Assembly: GCA_023101885.1 (NCBI GenBank)
Contig: JALPQD010000088.1
Coordinates: forward strand, 4,933,501-4,997,500
DNA length: 64,000 nt
Direction of reading: 5' to 3'
Source: Typhlomys cinereus
Taxonomy: Eukaryota; Chordata; Mammalia; Rodentia; Platacanthomyidae
A model generated the notes under the pieces. It was given only the letters and a program-made list of their open reading frames with translations, was not told the DNA's origin and searched no databases. The position numbers were made by a program, and so were the translations under genes. Positions 12,183 through 23,411 of this stretch are shown here, one piece after another; positions within the stretch are counted from its first letter, which is position 1; each line of letters begins with the position of its first letter.

Positions 12183-14743
12183 AGATTAGTAAATCTATTA
12201 TTTAATCAAGAGGGGAACCTTTTGACTTTTTTTTTTTTGGTAGTATTGGGGCTTGAATCAGGACCTCAGGTATGCTAGACAAGTGCAGGAGTCTATGCTT
12301 AGCTTAAACTATCTTGTAAAGTTTCAGGTCAACCAGGCTACAGCATAAGACCCAGCCTCAAATAAACATCATACAGGTTTTAATCATTAGTGCTTTGACA
12401 TAATAATTGACTTGTGTTGATTAAGTGCTGAATATCAAACCTGGTTTTTTTAGACATAGTTTGTTGCACTGATAGTATGTTTTTGAGGATTCTTCCCATT
12501 TGTGTTACTGATGAAAGTAGTTCAATAATTTTCTCATAGTATATATTTCTGGCTTATGATCTGTAGCTCTGACCTCATAAAATGAAAGTTGGAAGTAATT
12601 CCTCCTCTGTTTTAGCCCGAAAGAGTTTGTGTAGAGATGGTATTTTTAATTAATAACAATACATTGATAATGAATAAGTAATAAATAATAAATAAATAAA
12701 TAAATAAAATAAGTTTTATGCAACTCCCACCTCCAGCCAGCACTAACTGTCAATAGTCCCTCAGGGAGGGCTGGGGACTTCTGAGCTCTTCCCTATTTCT
12801 TCCTCATACATGTTGCATCAGTTTTCAATAAAACCATATGGGTAAAGTGTTTTCTTTGTCAGGATGTTTTCATGAACAGATGTGGGCCAGCTTAGATAGT
12901 ACAGCCTCCTTCGTCAGCAGTTGGTAATTTGTGCTTTGCACAGAATAAGTTGTGAAATCTGTGAGTTCACTGTCAATAACAGAATGTCCTTGTTATATTT
13001 ATCATGTCCATCAGATTTGTAATAATATCTCGTATTTCACCCTTGACATTATCTGCATTCCTCTGTTTCTTGGTCAATCTGTTTATAGCATGATCAACAC
13101 TCTGAAACATTTCTAAGAACCACATCTTCAAAAGATGAAGAGATTATCTTTAGTGTTTTTCTGCATGCACATTCTTTAGTTTCTCTTTGTATGCACATTT
13201 TATTTCTTTTACTGTTTCCTTTACTCTGATCACTAAAGGGTTTATTTACTTTACTCTCCCTAGTTTCTAAGGTGGAAAAAAAAATCAATTACTTGAGATC
13301 ATTCTAATGTTTGCATAAGATAAGTCAATGCTTTGCTTTTCCTGCTCAGCAAGGTTTCAGTTGTATCCCAGCAAATTTTGATATGTTATACTTTCATTTT
13401 GACTCTAATTTTCCCTTCTAACTTTGAGCATGCTTTATTTAGAAGCATGTTTGCATCACTTGTAGAAACTGGGTGGAGGACATTTCCAAGCACTGTCAAT
13501 TTTTAATTTTAACTTTTATTTCATTATTCATATATTTTATGTATTACTTTAAGAGTACATTGAATGCTTTGCTTTTTTTTTTTTTTTTTCAAAAATATGG
13601 TTTGTCGGGGCTGGAGAGGTGGCTCAGGGGTTAAGTCTCTGCCTTGCAGGCAGAAGGTCCTGAGTTTGGATCCGAGATCCCACATATAGACGCCAGGCGA
13701 AAGCTGGGGTAGCCTGCGTTTCTGGTCCTGGTAGGGCGGAGCCTGTGAATCCCGGGGCGGAGGAAGTGGAGGTGTCCATGGTGGTTCCCGAATTCGTCCG
13801 TGGTTCTACGCACACACACATACATATGCACACACGCACAATTGAATAAATAAAAAAAAATATGGTTTGTCTTGGTGAATATTCATCAGTACTTGAACAG
13901 AATGTCATTTCTTCTATTACTGGAAAGTATTGTTTTGGTGTCATTTAATTTGGTAACTCCTAACATGACAGATCTTCTACATACGTACAAGTTTTCTACC
14001 TCCTATCTAATTAAAGAAGTTTATTAAAGAAGAAAAAGAATTGAAGATGATTACTTATGTTTTAGACATGTGAGTTTCTTTATACATGTGAGCTCCTTTT
14101 CCATTCAGTTCTGTCAGCCGTGTTTTCATGATTGGTGAGGTAGCATCATTATCATAACATACAGATAATTTTTGTCTTCAATAATATCCCAGTACCTCTA
14201 CAGTATATGTTATTTTAGGGAAACTGTCACATGCAAGATCGCCAATGTATTTCTCAAATGGAATTGCTTGCTCACTGCAAATCATGTGAAATTACATGGG
14301 AACTGATGAAAAACAGTGATTGATTTACCATAGTTTCAAGAGAGAATCATGTGGCTAATATGTGATCGGATGTGATTACTTAGTAAACCAAACGTGTTGT
14401 ATTTGTCAATGTTGTGGCTCTGGAAATTTCAGTTATATCATCATCAAGAAGAAGGGAAGGTCCATGAGTCATCGAAGATCTTACCAGAGTCGAGACAATG
14501 TGTGGCCACTCACTACTGGACACACAATCATAATGCAGTAGAATGAGTACAGGATACCTTTCCTACATCAGGGTGGCAGTCCAGTGTAGAACAGGCTTTG
14601 GTGAATGCTCTTTCTCTTTCCCAAGCAGGTAGTATTTCCCTTTTCCTGAGAATGCTCACTCTCACCTTTAAGGACTCCGGAAGATGTTTCTGTAAGGACT
14701 TCTCCAGCATCTGCAACATCTGAGCACCTTGCAAATGGAGCAT
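6282..14743 (-). CDS. GLYAT: GLYAT, glycine N-acyltransferase (five coding exons)
   Basis: The enzyme joins acyl-CoAs such as benzoyl-CoA to glycine in the mitochondrial matrix of liver and kidney, detoxifying aromatic and branched acyl groups. Coding exons read on the minus strand are 14666-14743, 10366-10473, 9447-9573, 8046-8220 and 6282-6684. Each internal boundary has an AG acceptor or GT donor, and phases match across every junction. They sum to 891 bp, which is 296 residues plus stop, the length of human GLYAT. Recognisable segments are an N-terminus with LQGAQMLQMLEKSL, a middle with NTYQIFSKDP and INWKQHLQIQ, and the C-terminal GNAT-like part with EMFKLSSLDVTHA, GGNERSQKFI, CLLGPEGTPVSW and the end VPMPCDWNQWEWAPL. 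This fits GLYAT better than the GLYATL paralogues from memory. The frame shows no stop or frameshift. The 5' non-coding exon was not located. It lies downstream of, and on the same strand as, DTX4 exon 1, which is unusual. Confidence 0.93.
6998..7086 (+). mobile_element. ID-type SINE
   Basis: Has the GGCTGAGGGAATAGCTCAGT A-box region and a B-box-like GAGTTTGGTCTCCAGGACCC, then a 13-base A run. About 90 bp, as for rodent ID elements. Confidence 0.75.
7096..7370 (+). mobile_element. Older tRNA-derived SINE
   Basis: Diverged relative of the GGCTGGAGAG family: GGGACTGGGGAGATATAAAG start, GGATCCCAGATCCCA middle, AAATAAATAAATAAAA tail. Confidence 0.7.
7625..7694. repeat. (TTTA)n microsatellite
   Basis: About 16 TTTA units forming the tail of the adjacent SINE. 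Confidence 0.95.
7697..7948 (-). mobile_element. Older tRNA-derived SINE with (ATTT)n tail
   Basis: Ends CCATCTCTCCAGCCCC on the plus strand. The (TTTA)n tract at 7625-7694 is its expanded A-rich tail. Confidence 0.75.
8046..8220 (-). CDS. GLYAT: GLYAT coding exon (residues 105 to start of 163)
   Basis: After the split codon it reads SQSSLDTVIKSLAGAKLAKV, then KRTQSILYMMPQTAKKLVPS and further, ending GRPRA plus AT of an Ile codon. The acceptor is CTTCTAG and the donor is AT|GTGAGT. It is 175 bp, and phases agree with the neighbouring exons. This part is more variable in the family, as expected for the linker before the GNAT-like domain. Confidence 0.9.
8365..8785 (-). mobile_element. Solo MaLR-like LTR in GLYAT intron
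   Basis: Reverse complement of the 1560 family: GGCTTAAGGGAACAAGGGGT near the left end and CAACTGTCAAGTTGAC near the right end. It lies in the intron between GLYAT exons 8046-8220 and 9447-9573, in the same orientation as the gene. Confidence 0.75.
9447..9573 (-). CDS. GLYAT: GLYAT coding exon (residues 63 to start of 105)
   Basis: Begins EMTDDLDPHTNTYQIFSKDP and ends INWKQHLQIQ with one extra base before a GTAAG donor. The acceptor is AAACAG. At 127 bp it leaves phase 1, which the next exon completes to an alanine codon. Strong match to human GLYAT around NCQE and SPDIINWKQ. Confidence 0.93.
9985..11080. repeat. Inverted repeat, two arms of about 200 bp around GLYAT exon 3
   Basis: The arm at 9985-10185 is the reverse complement of the arm at 10881-11080. 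Aligned by eye there are about four differences in 201 positions (three substitutions and one 1-base gap), roughly 98% identity. The 695-bp spacer contains GLYAT exon 3. The arms do not match the SINE, LTR or L1 families recognised here. This looks like a recent inverted segmental duplication and not the ends of a transposon, because the spacer is an ancient exon. Confidence 0.95.
10366..10473 (-). CDS. GLYAT: GLYAT coding exon (residues 27-62), symmetric 108 bp
   Basis: Encodes VYGTVFHMNQGNPFKLKALV followed by DKWPDFNTVVVRPQEQ, clearly GLYAT. The acceptor is TATTTAG and the donor is CAG|GTAAG. It begins and ends in phase 0 and is exactly 36 codons, so skipping it would keep the frame. It sits between the two arms of a 200-bp inverted repeat (9985-10185 and 10881-11080). 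Confidence 0.93.
11967..12080 (+). mobile_element. B1-like SINE fragment
   Basis: CAACCTCAGCTCTCAGTAGG and CTGAGGCAGGAAGGTGATGA resemble the 7SL-derived B1 left part. A (CA)n tract follows at 12133-12181. Confidence 0.55.
12133..12181. repeat. (CA)n microsatellite
   Basis: About 24 CA units with one CG near the end. Confidence 0.95.
13607..13860 (+). mobile_element. Young tRNA-derived SINE in GLYAT intron
   Basis: Starts GGGGCTGGAGAGGTGGCTCA and ends GAATAAATAAAAAAAAA. The target-site duplication AAAAATATGGTTTGTC lies on both sides (13591-13606 and 13856-13871). It is antisense to GLYAT. Confidence 0.92.
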
Positions 14744-14761
14744 CTTGGCGGGTGTCTTAGC
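14666..14761 (-). CDS. GLYAT: GLYAT coding exon with start codon (residues 1-26)
   Basis: The ATG is at 14741-14743 and begins MLHLQGAQMLQMLEKSLQKH. Human GLYAT starts MMLP; here there is a single Met. The exon ends after codon 26 (SLK) at a GTGAG donor. The upstream acceptor is probably the TTTAG ending at 14762, after a pyrimidine-rich run, giving about 18 bp of 5'UTR. An alternative AG lies 6 bp further in. Coding part is 78 bp, phase 0. Confidence 0.9.
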
Positions 14762-15034
14762 CTAAAGAGAGGCTTAAGAAATGTCAAGGAATGAGAAGTT
14801 CTGAAAGATGTTCAGACATGAGAGCCCACTCCATAGCAACACCTGAGGCCCACTTCTGCAATTTCACTGGAACTTTCTATACCAAACTTCTTACTAACTC
14901 CAAGAAAGGCCTATATCTGAAGTTATCCCCGACATAATTTTTCAAATGTTTTAAATTTTTTTCCTGAAATTTATTTTCACTTTTATAACAGCCACAATTC
15001 CAACAATAAAGGGTACATAAGATTAGCAAATCTA

Positions 15035-15261
15035 GAGGGCTGGGGAGATGTCTCAAGGGTGAAAATTTTTGCCTCACAAACAAAAGGACCTGAGTTCAGA
15101 TACCCAGATCTCATGTAAAAAATGTCCACTGAAATGGTGGTGGCCTTGAAGGGCAGAGCCTAGGAAACCCCAGAGCAAAGCAATAAAGAGATAGAGTAAT
15201 CCAGGATGATTCCCAATGTCACCTTTCGTCTCCATAGGTATATACACTCAAGTGTCCTCTT

Positions 15262-15296
<35 letters not shown>

Positions 15297-15297
15297 G
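15035..15297 (+). mobile_element. Older tRNA-derived SINE with (CA)n
   Basis: GAGGGCTGGGGAGATGTCTC start, GATACCCAGATCTCATG, then GGAAACCCCAGAGCAAAGCA and a (CA)17-like tail. Confidence 0.75.
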
Positions 15298-15850
15298 ATT
15301 AGCAAAATCTATTCTCTATCATGAATGGACACTTTTTGATAGTTTTGGTTTTGAAGTGTTTGGGGTTGAACCTAGGCAAGTCCCAGCCCTGAGCATCCTT
15401 TGAGATTAAGTTTCTGTTCTTGTCAGACCTGATTGTGTCATATGAAGGCTGACCAAGTAACTTGACTCTTTGTCGCTTTGGTTTCCTGATCCATAAACGT
15501 CAACAGCTACAGCACTTATTTCATGGACAGTGAGACAATTAAGCAAGATGATCAGTATGAGGAACTGGGACACGGCAGGCGCTGACTAATGACAACTTTT
15601 ATTTCTCTTTTTAAAGTTGCTTTTCATTCTGGTACTGAGGATGGAACCCAGGACCTCATACAAGCTAGGCAAACACTCTACCACTAAGCTAACTTCTTAT
15701 TTTAACTATAAAAATTCATAGAGCACAATGTCATCACTTGCTTCAAGTGTACAGTGTCAGAAGCAAATCATGGCAGGGAAGATTTCCCACCTTCCTCTGG
15801 AAAAAGCAACAGTCAACCTGCATTATTATTCAAAAGTAGTCCATCAAGGT

Positions 15851-16148
15851 CCTGGGGCGATGTCTCCACTAGCAAAGTTTCTGCCTTGAAAGTATGAGGC
15901 ACTGCTGAGTCCAATCCCAAGAACTCATGTAAAAAGAACCAGTTGTGATCGTGCTTACTGTAACTCTAGGAGACAGAAGCAGGCAGATCCTCGGAACTCA
16001 CTGACAAATAAGTCTAGATACTCGGTGGGTTCCAGAGCAATGACAGACTTTGTTTCCAAATACAAGCCAGTAATAAGTAGACAGACCCCAAGAAATGACA
16101 TCCAAGGTTTGGCCTCTGCATACATACGCATCCAATATATCTGTTCAC

Positions 16149-16192
<44 letters not shown>
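15851..16192 (+). mobile_element. SINE fragment ending in (GA)n
   Basis: Diverged head GGTCCTGGGGCGATGTCTCC with CCAATCCCAAGAACTCATG. It contains a B1-like GGAGACAGAAGCAGGCAGAT segment and ends in a (GA)20 tract at 16152-16192. Confidence 0.55.
16152..16192. repeat. (GA)n microsatellite
   Basis: About 20 GA units. Confidence 0.95.
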
Positions 16193-16194
<2 letters not shown>

Positions 16195-16579
16195 CCTTGA
16201 ATGATTTTTCTGTACAACTAAGTTGTTACAGATTGGAAACACACTGAAAAGAATTAAACTGGAGAAGGTTAATCCATGTAATCTGTTATGGTAAATGTGA
16301 CGAAGGTCTTTAAATCATGCAAATGCCTGATTTCCTGCTGACCCAATATGTGACAACCTATTTAACTACTGCTGGTATTACTACCTCAATAAAGTATATC
16401 CTTTTTGATATTAGAAATTAAGGAGAAATGAAAAAAGACCACATAATGATTCAACGCAGTATTACTAAATTTGATAATGTGTTAGAACAATCTTAGAATC
16501 TTACGTATTCTTTAACCTATCCCACTCATTTTCTATTTAGAAGCTACAGTGATCTATATGGCACAAAAGCTCTCCAGGC

Positions 16580-17235
16580 TTTTTCCTTTATTATGATTTC
16601 ATTTTATTGAGACATAATTTACATATGCTAAAACACCAATTTTCAATGAACTGTCTTATGAATTTTGATGAATGAATTACATGTGTGTGACTGGCATCAT
16701 AACAATGATACAGACATTTTCCAACAATCTCCAAAAGTTCATTTCTGCCCCTTTGCCATCTCTCTCTCTTTAACTCTCCAAACAACTACCACTTGTTTTC
16801 TGATCTGTAATTTTCCTTTAACAAAGTGTCAATTAAATTGAATTCATTAACACACATTTATATAGTAAATATGTGCTGGAATTACATTGTGCCTTTAATT
16901 ACATTGTGCATACATATTAAAATATAGCTTGACTAGTTTATTTTACTCATCAAATCCAAGATGTTCTGTATTTCAACAGTGTGTTTCTTTTTAATTGCTG
17001 AATAGTCTTTTGTGTACATGTATCAGAACTTCTTTCTCCTTTCATCCACTTGTGGATACTTGTGTAGTTTGTAGCTCAGAACTGGTTATAAATAAAATTA
17101 ATATAAACATGAATGTTTATAGTATCATACTTTACTCCTCTTTAAGTACATTTCCAGTATTATATGGTGTGTTTGACTTTAAAAGTAATTGCTTATCCCT
17201 TTTGGAAATCTGATGTATAATTTTGCAGTGTCATA
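16580..17235 (-). mobile_element. Ancient L1M-like relic
   Basis: TTTATTGAGACATAATTTAC and CACCAATTTTCAATGAACTG resemble old mammalian L1M 3' sequence. Low similarity. Confidence 0.4.
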
Positions 17236-18174
17236 AGAATATGTTTTCTATTTCCTCTATTGTGCATCAAAAATATCCATCATGTCTCTAGATTCTTTCC
17301 TTTACAGCCATACTCAGAAATCATTGATGAATTATAACATATTATAATGTATGTTTGCTAAGTAGCCCACTGCAAGAGCCCATCTTCCCCATCTTACATA
17401 GGATTCCAGGGTGCTCTCCTATTCACCTGGGAAACACCCTCCAAGCCCCATTCTTTGCTTCATAAATAACAAGCTGAACTGCTGATATCCATTAATAAAT
17501 CAGAAGATAAGTGGTTAATTTTATCTCCTTGCCCTTGCTCAGCATACAGCACCCCTCCCCACCAGCTACCATCAGGATGAAATGCTCTCTGATTCATGAT
17601 GGACACTGTTATCCTTCATTCTGCACCCTTGCACCAAATTATCCTTGGCCCTGTTTATTTCCCCCTCATAAATGGTTAACTACCCATCCTCATATATCTC
17701 TCAGAACAAAGTTTTTATTAGCCAACTTGACCAAATGTCAGTTATTTTCCTCTTTGTGACAGGACCCTGAACTTTAACTTCTCGGCCTGAGCCAACACTT
17801 GCACACATAAACATTGTCCTTGATAACAGACACACCGTAAATGCAATTATCCTCCCTAGAAAAAGCACACATTTCTCTTCCCCACGATTGTGATGTTTGC
17901 TGATCCTTTGGTTCCACCCCCTGCTTTTAAACCTGAAGGTTTTTTTCCTATAAGCATACTTTGATATAAAAGTCATTAACTTAATTTTTATGACTAACAT
18001 GAAAACCTGAATGAATCTGTTCATCTAGCCATCCTTTCATATAATGAACCTAGATGAAGAACATCCTGCTGTATTTCAATAAGGCATGAATTTAGCTAGG
18101 CTTAACACTTTTTGCAATTCTCTTCCCTGAAGACTTAGAGAGGGCCCCAGAATAGGGTATGTTCATGTATACGT

Positions 18175-18515
18175 GCACATGTGTGCCTGTGTGTTTCTGT
18201 GTGTTGTGTGTGTGTGTCTATGCATACATCATGTGTGCATGGGCACAACTGCAGGTGATGTCAGGCATCTTCCACAATCATTATCTTACCTTGTTTTTTT
18301 GAGATGGGGTCTCCCACTGAACCCTGAACTCAACCAGTTCAACAAGTCTGTTAATCCTGAGAGCCCAGGAATTCTCCTGTCTCTGCCCCTCTGCACTGGG
18401 ATTACAGGTATGTGCTGCCACGTGCCAGGCTTTTCACATGGATGCTGGGGATATGACCTCAAGCCCTCATGCTTGCACAGCAAACACTTCACTGACTGAA
18501 CCATCTCTCTAGTCC
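18175..18515 (-). mobile_element. B4-like composite SINE
   Basis: Contains a B1-like part (GCACTGGGATTACAGGTATG) and an ID-like end (CCATCTCTCTAGTCCC) with a TG-rich tail on the other side. Confidence 0.6.
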
Positions 18516-19801
18516 CAAGAAGAAATTTTTTTTTAAATGGTGGAAACTGGGAGGCAAAAGTCAGGCAGAAGACATTTTTATAGCTCGTTTACACTTGTGA
18601 GGGTGGGCCAGCAAGAGCTTCAGCTGTCTTCCACATCTACTGTTAGCTTCTCTGTCATTCTGGCCAAGCATATGTTGAGCTCTGTTAGGCAGAAGGACAT
18701 AATTGCCCAGGACCTACAAGGTTTTAGTCTGTCCCTGTGAACTCCTGCATATGTTCTCACCCATCTTCCCAAGTGCCTTCTCTGTCCCCCTCAACCCCCA
18801 GTACCAGACAGGAAGAAACAGCCACTTGTGTGGACTGCTTACATAGCACACACAGTTGTGCAAGACTAAATCCCATTGACAAATTGCCTACTTCTAGGTC
18901 TATTTTGATACTTTTACTTGCTCAATTCTCTGAACAATGTAAACTTAAAAGAAACCATGGTGTAAGTGTCTCCTATTGTCTAAGAACTCATATGATAAGG
19001 AAAAGGAAGCCTATAAATAAAGTGTGTGGGGGGTAGCTGCTCAGTGCAAGAGCTCTTGATAGCTAGCACTTGTGAGGCCCTGTCTTCCAGCATTAAAAAA
19101 AAAAAAAAACAGATGCACATACAAAACTTAAAATTAATGCAAAGAATTAAGTCTATGTATATGTGTGTTTGAAAACTGAGCTACAGGTTTCATGACGTTT
19201 AAAAGTGGCATTCTAAAAAATGTATTTATCTGAGAGACAAAAAGGAGAGGAAATTGAGACCAAGGTGGGGAAGGAGGGAGAGAGGGAGAGAGGGACAGAG
19301 AGAGAGAGAGATTGAAAGAGACTTGCCATAGTGCATGTAGAGATCAAAGGACAACTTTTGGAAATAAATTCTCTCCTTACACCATGTAGACTCTGTGGAT
19401 CAAACTCAGGTCTCCAGGTTTACATGCAGGCACCTTTACCCACTGAGTATCTCACCAGTGCTTTTTCCCCCATATGTTTGTGATGTGGAACTTCTTCACA
19501 TGCTCTGAAAAGTGTCATTATTCTTTGCCTCTTTTCTCAGGTAATGAGTCATGTTTGGAACCTAATGTTCACCTTATTCCCAGTTCTCATGTCTTCTAGA
19601 ACCCTGTCTCATCTTGAAACCTGGAAGTCTAATGTATTTGGTTTCTGTACTCTTAAGTATATAAAATAGCACTTCTACATTTTGACCTACTGTGGCAAAA
19701 ACGGAACGATCAAGTATCAGGATCATAACATGCTGAGTAAAAAGTGGTTGACCAAAGTCTGTGGCAAATGACCATGGGATATGTTTAAGCAGAATCTACA
19801 G

Positions 19802-19849
<48 letters not shown>

Positions 19850-20045
19850 CAGAAGTCATTTGAGTGTATGTTCTTGTGGCAGTCCAAGGGTGACATTGGG
19901 AATCATCCTAGATTGCTTTGCTCTGGGGTTTCCCAAGCTCTACCTTCCAGGGCCAGAAGTACAGGTCACCACCACATTTGCCAGGATCTGGAATAGGAAC
20001 TCAGGACCTTGTGCTTGGGAGGCAAAGTCTCGCCATCTCTCCAGA
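19802..20045 (-). mobile_element. tRNA-derived SINE with (TG)n
   Basis: A (TG)23 tract at 19803-19848, followed by the family's TTCCAGGGCCAGAAGTACAG and CCATCTCTCCAGACC end. Confidence 0.7.
19803..19848. repeat. (TG)n microsatellite
   Basis: About 23 pure TG units. Confidence 0.95.
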
Positions 20046-20961
20046 CCGAGTCCATAGTTTTAAAGATGGCAACAAAACCATTGAACATAGAAAGGTGCTG
20101 GAAATTACTTGCTATGCTCCTGGGAAGCACTTTATGTTTTATTAGAAAGTATGAAGAAAGGTCACCAAACGACAGTTAGACTCGGATATAGAATTTGCCA
20201 AATTTTATCAAGACATAGGCACATCTTTCCTAGATCACTTATGTTTCTACTACTTCCCATTTCCTGGTAATTTTAAGTGATACTTGTTCTATTTTTGGTG
20301 TCTGCAACCTTGGCTTATCAATGTTCAGGTGCTAACCCCAGCTGACTTTGACTTTGCAGCTCTCTGCTTACTGTATTCTTGGATTTCCCTCTTTATTTTG
20401 ACCCTTTGGGGTATCCATTGGTGTAATCAAGGAGAATCTGTGTCTACAAAAACAGTGCTGACATCATGTATTTTCCTAGTGGTTCTGTTACCAAACATCT
20501 CACTTTGCCTAGGATTATGAACAAGAGAGATGGAGTAGGAGGGCCACACCAGAAACAAGGAGAGAGGGGACCATGTTACAGCAGAGAAAATAGGCCTCCA
20601 TCAAGGTCTGCAAGTAAGTAATGAGAAACCTGGTTAAGTTCACAGATGTTCTTTCCTGATCTCACCAGAAGGGGAGGGCATATAGTCTAGCAGATAAAAA
20701 GTAATCATTTTGCAAATGGGTGATGGACCCCTCCCTCACTGAGGTTTTCTACTCTTATTACATCTACCCTTGAATGTGCTATTATAACAAGACTCCAGTT
20801 TAACAGCTTTTTGTCTCTGGCCAGGGGGTGACATACAGTGCCCAGCAGAATGGAGTGAAGGGCATTGCAGGAGCACCAAAACTGCAAAAGAAAATCAACA
20901 AACCACAATCCAGAACTTCAGAGACTATATCAATCACATAGAACTAGGACAGTCTAATCTC

Positions 20962-21478
20962 TCCCTATCCTGGAGCTCAGGGACATTTGCGAAGAGGGGG
21001 CGGTAAGATTGTAAGAGCAAAAGGATGGGAGAAGCAACGATTTGCAAGATTCTCAACAATAGTTGGGGCCAAAGCAATCATAATGGGACTTTGCATGCCC
21101 TGCGCAATGTCCAGCGCACTGTTGCCCTCATAAAGTCTAGCATCTGTTAAGGGCACCAAGACCCCTGGAGGCAAGGGATTGACAGCCATAGTAGTGATCT
21201 TATGCTTAAGGGGAACAAGAGAAAGGGCTTATGGAAATGCCACTGGGTCCTTATATGTCATCGGAGAGGAGGACCCAGTGGAGAGTTAGGCGTACACAAT
21301 AAAGGACTCTCTGGGAATTGGGGGGGAGGCACTGGGGGATAGGGAGGGGGAGGAAGGGTTCGGGGGGAGGAGGGGGAAGGGAGGGAACTGGTAAAAAAAT
21401 TTTTAAATGTATAATTAAATTTTTAATAAAAAAAGTAAAAAAAATAAAAAGTAAAACTTGGAAAAAAAAAAAAAAACC
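20962..21478 (+). mobile_element. L1 3' end, close relative of 5356-5846
   Basis: About 95% similar by eye to 5356-5846, including ATAGTTGGGGCCAAAGCAAT and the G-rich tract at 21319-21385, and ending in a complex A-rich tail. The two copies belong to one L1 subfamily. Confidence 0.8.
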
Positions 21479-21792
21479 TTTTTGCTCTGTGGTTTTAACA
21501 TATTGTGAAATACTTGGATTAAGGAATCTTCCACATATGTTTCCCTTTGCCCGTGTTTGTTCATCAACTGTTTGGGGACAACAACAGATGATTTCTGTAC
21601 CTTTGAAGTCTCTCATTTAATGAGGACCAACAAGGCAGAGGCCTCATTCTGAGAACAGTCTGGAAAGATTCACTTAGGTCTTGTGAAGTTTTTACAGCCC
21701 TGATGGTATTACGCAGGACCTTTGTTACGATAGACAAAGGTTCTACCAGTGAGCTGTCTCTAAGCCTTTGGAAACTGTTTTTGGTTTTTTGA

Positions 21793-21794
<2 letters not shown>

Positions 21795-21840
<46 letters not shown>

Positions 21841-22079
21841 ATCAGAGGGCATGTAAGTGTGTGCTTTTGGAGGTTCAAGGGCAATATCAGGGGATCATCT
21901 TGGATTGCTCTACCTCCTTATTGCATTGTTTGAAGGATTTCCCAGGTTCTGCCTTCCAGGGCCAGAAGCACAATCAATTTCTTCCTGGCATGATTTTCAT
22001 GGGGTCTGTGTGGATGTGAATTCAAGTCCTTTTGCTCGTGAGGCAAAGACTTTGACCCTTGAATCATCTATCTAGCCGA
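21795..22079 (-). mobile_element. tRNA-derived SINE with (TG)n
   Basis: (TG)22 at 21796-21838, then TTCCAGGGCCAGAAGCACAA and TCATCTATCTAGCC at the end. Confidence 0.7.
21796..21838. repeat. (TG)n microsatellite
   Basis: About 21 pure TG units. Confidence 0.95.
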
Positions 22080-22195
22080 AGAAATTATTTTCCTTTTATT
22101 AATTTGATCTCTTGTCTCTCTTTTCTACAAAGTGTACTGTCAATCATCTCTTTCACACAATGTGTTTTAGCACCCCTGATATTTCTCCTCTCTTT

Positions 22196-22483
22196 TTTTC
22201 TGACTTTATTTATTGTGTGTGGGGTGTGTGTGTGTATGTGTGTGTGTATCAGAAGGCACTGTGTTTCCTGATGAAAGACCAAGGGCGACTTCAGGAATCA
22301 TCCTGCATTGCTTCTACCTCCTTTTTGCTTCGCTCTGAGATTTCTTAGACTCCACCCACCAGGGCCAGAAGTGTAGGCCACTGCCATTTCTGCCTGGTAT
22401 TTTTACATGAGACCTGGGATCTGAACCCAGGACCTTCTGCTTGGGAGGCAGAGTCTTAATTCCTGAGCCATCTCTCCAACCCT
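22196..22483 (-). mobile_element. tRNA-derived SINE
   Basis: TATTGTGTGTGGGGTGTGTG, CACCAGGGCCAGAAGTGTAG, GATCTGAACCCAGGACCTTC and CCATCTCTCCAACCC. Confidence 0.75.
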
Positions 22484-23119
22484 ACTTCTTTCTTTTTTAA
22501 GTCTTTTTTTCAACACTTTCTTCAGTTTCTGGGTAAGATAGTATCAGCTGGAAAAGGAGAGAATAGCTGTAAAGAAAAACAGGCTTCATTCCAAAAACAG
22601 AAAGAGGAAGAACTTTGAAAATCCATAAAGTGAAAAGACACCTGAAAAGATGGAAAAATACAGACAAGAAGTCAGTGGAACACACAGTTCCCTGTACAGA
22701 TCCCTGCAGAGGGAAGGGAAGCAGAAGCCACTTTCCAAAAGGTAAGTCAGATGAGAGATGGGAAGTCCTACCTTGAAGACAAGCCCCATGGGAACACTTT
22801 CCCATAGTCTTCATGAGCCTCGAATTTAGTGTGTGCTTGGGAGACGCCGTGATTGCTCTGTCAAGTGGGTCAGAATTGAACAGGAATCCCAATTTTTCAT
22901 GCTATATGACTCAGAGCACAGAATCCAGATGCCATCTTTAAAAAAAAGAATGTATTGCTAAAAGCAGAATCGCCACGTGGGCCTGAGATCGGGCATATGC
23001 TCAAGTCAAGGAGTCTTGACTTGATGGTTCTGAGCCCCAGGTCAGTGGCTGGATCACCCGTGAGAGCTTCCTGTCTGCTGTTCACTACTGCAGAGCCTCC
23101 AAACTCATAAATTCTAGGG

Positions 23120-23359
23120 ATGGGCAGGAGAGATGGCTCGGGATCAAAGTCTTTGCCTTGCAAGCTGAAGGACCTAAGTTCAGATGACAAATTCCACATA
23201 AAAACACTAGGCCTGATGCGGTGGAGCCTTATACTTCCAGCCTTGGAAGGCAGAGCCTGGGAAGCTCCAGAGCAAAGCAAAAAGGAGGTAGAGCAACCCA
23301 GGATGATTCCAGAAGTCACCCTTGGTCCTCCTTAGAGACACACAGCATCCTTCACACAC

Positions 23360-23408
<49 letters not shown>
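23120..23408 (+). mobile_element. tRNA-derived SINE with long (CA)n
   Basis: GATGGGCAGGAGAGATGGCT start, GGAAGCTCCAGAGCAAAGCA middle, (CA)n at 23354-23407. Confidence 0.75.
23354..23407. repeat. (CA)n microsatellite
   Basis: About 27 units with one CG interruption. Confidence 0.95.

Positions 23409-23411
<3 letters not shown>

Larger units (their letters stand above)
11440..13600 (-). mobile_element. Antisense L1 ORF2 relics in GLYAT intron
   Basis: Stretches such as TCTGACCTCATAAAATGAAA, AAAGAGTTTGTGTAGAGATG and the TTGTATCCCAGCAAATTTTG region read as reverse-strand L1 ORF2 and neighbouring sequence. They are broken by a B1 fragment, a (CA)n and single-copy DNA. No open frame remains. Confidence 0.55.
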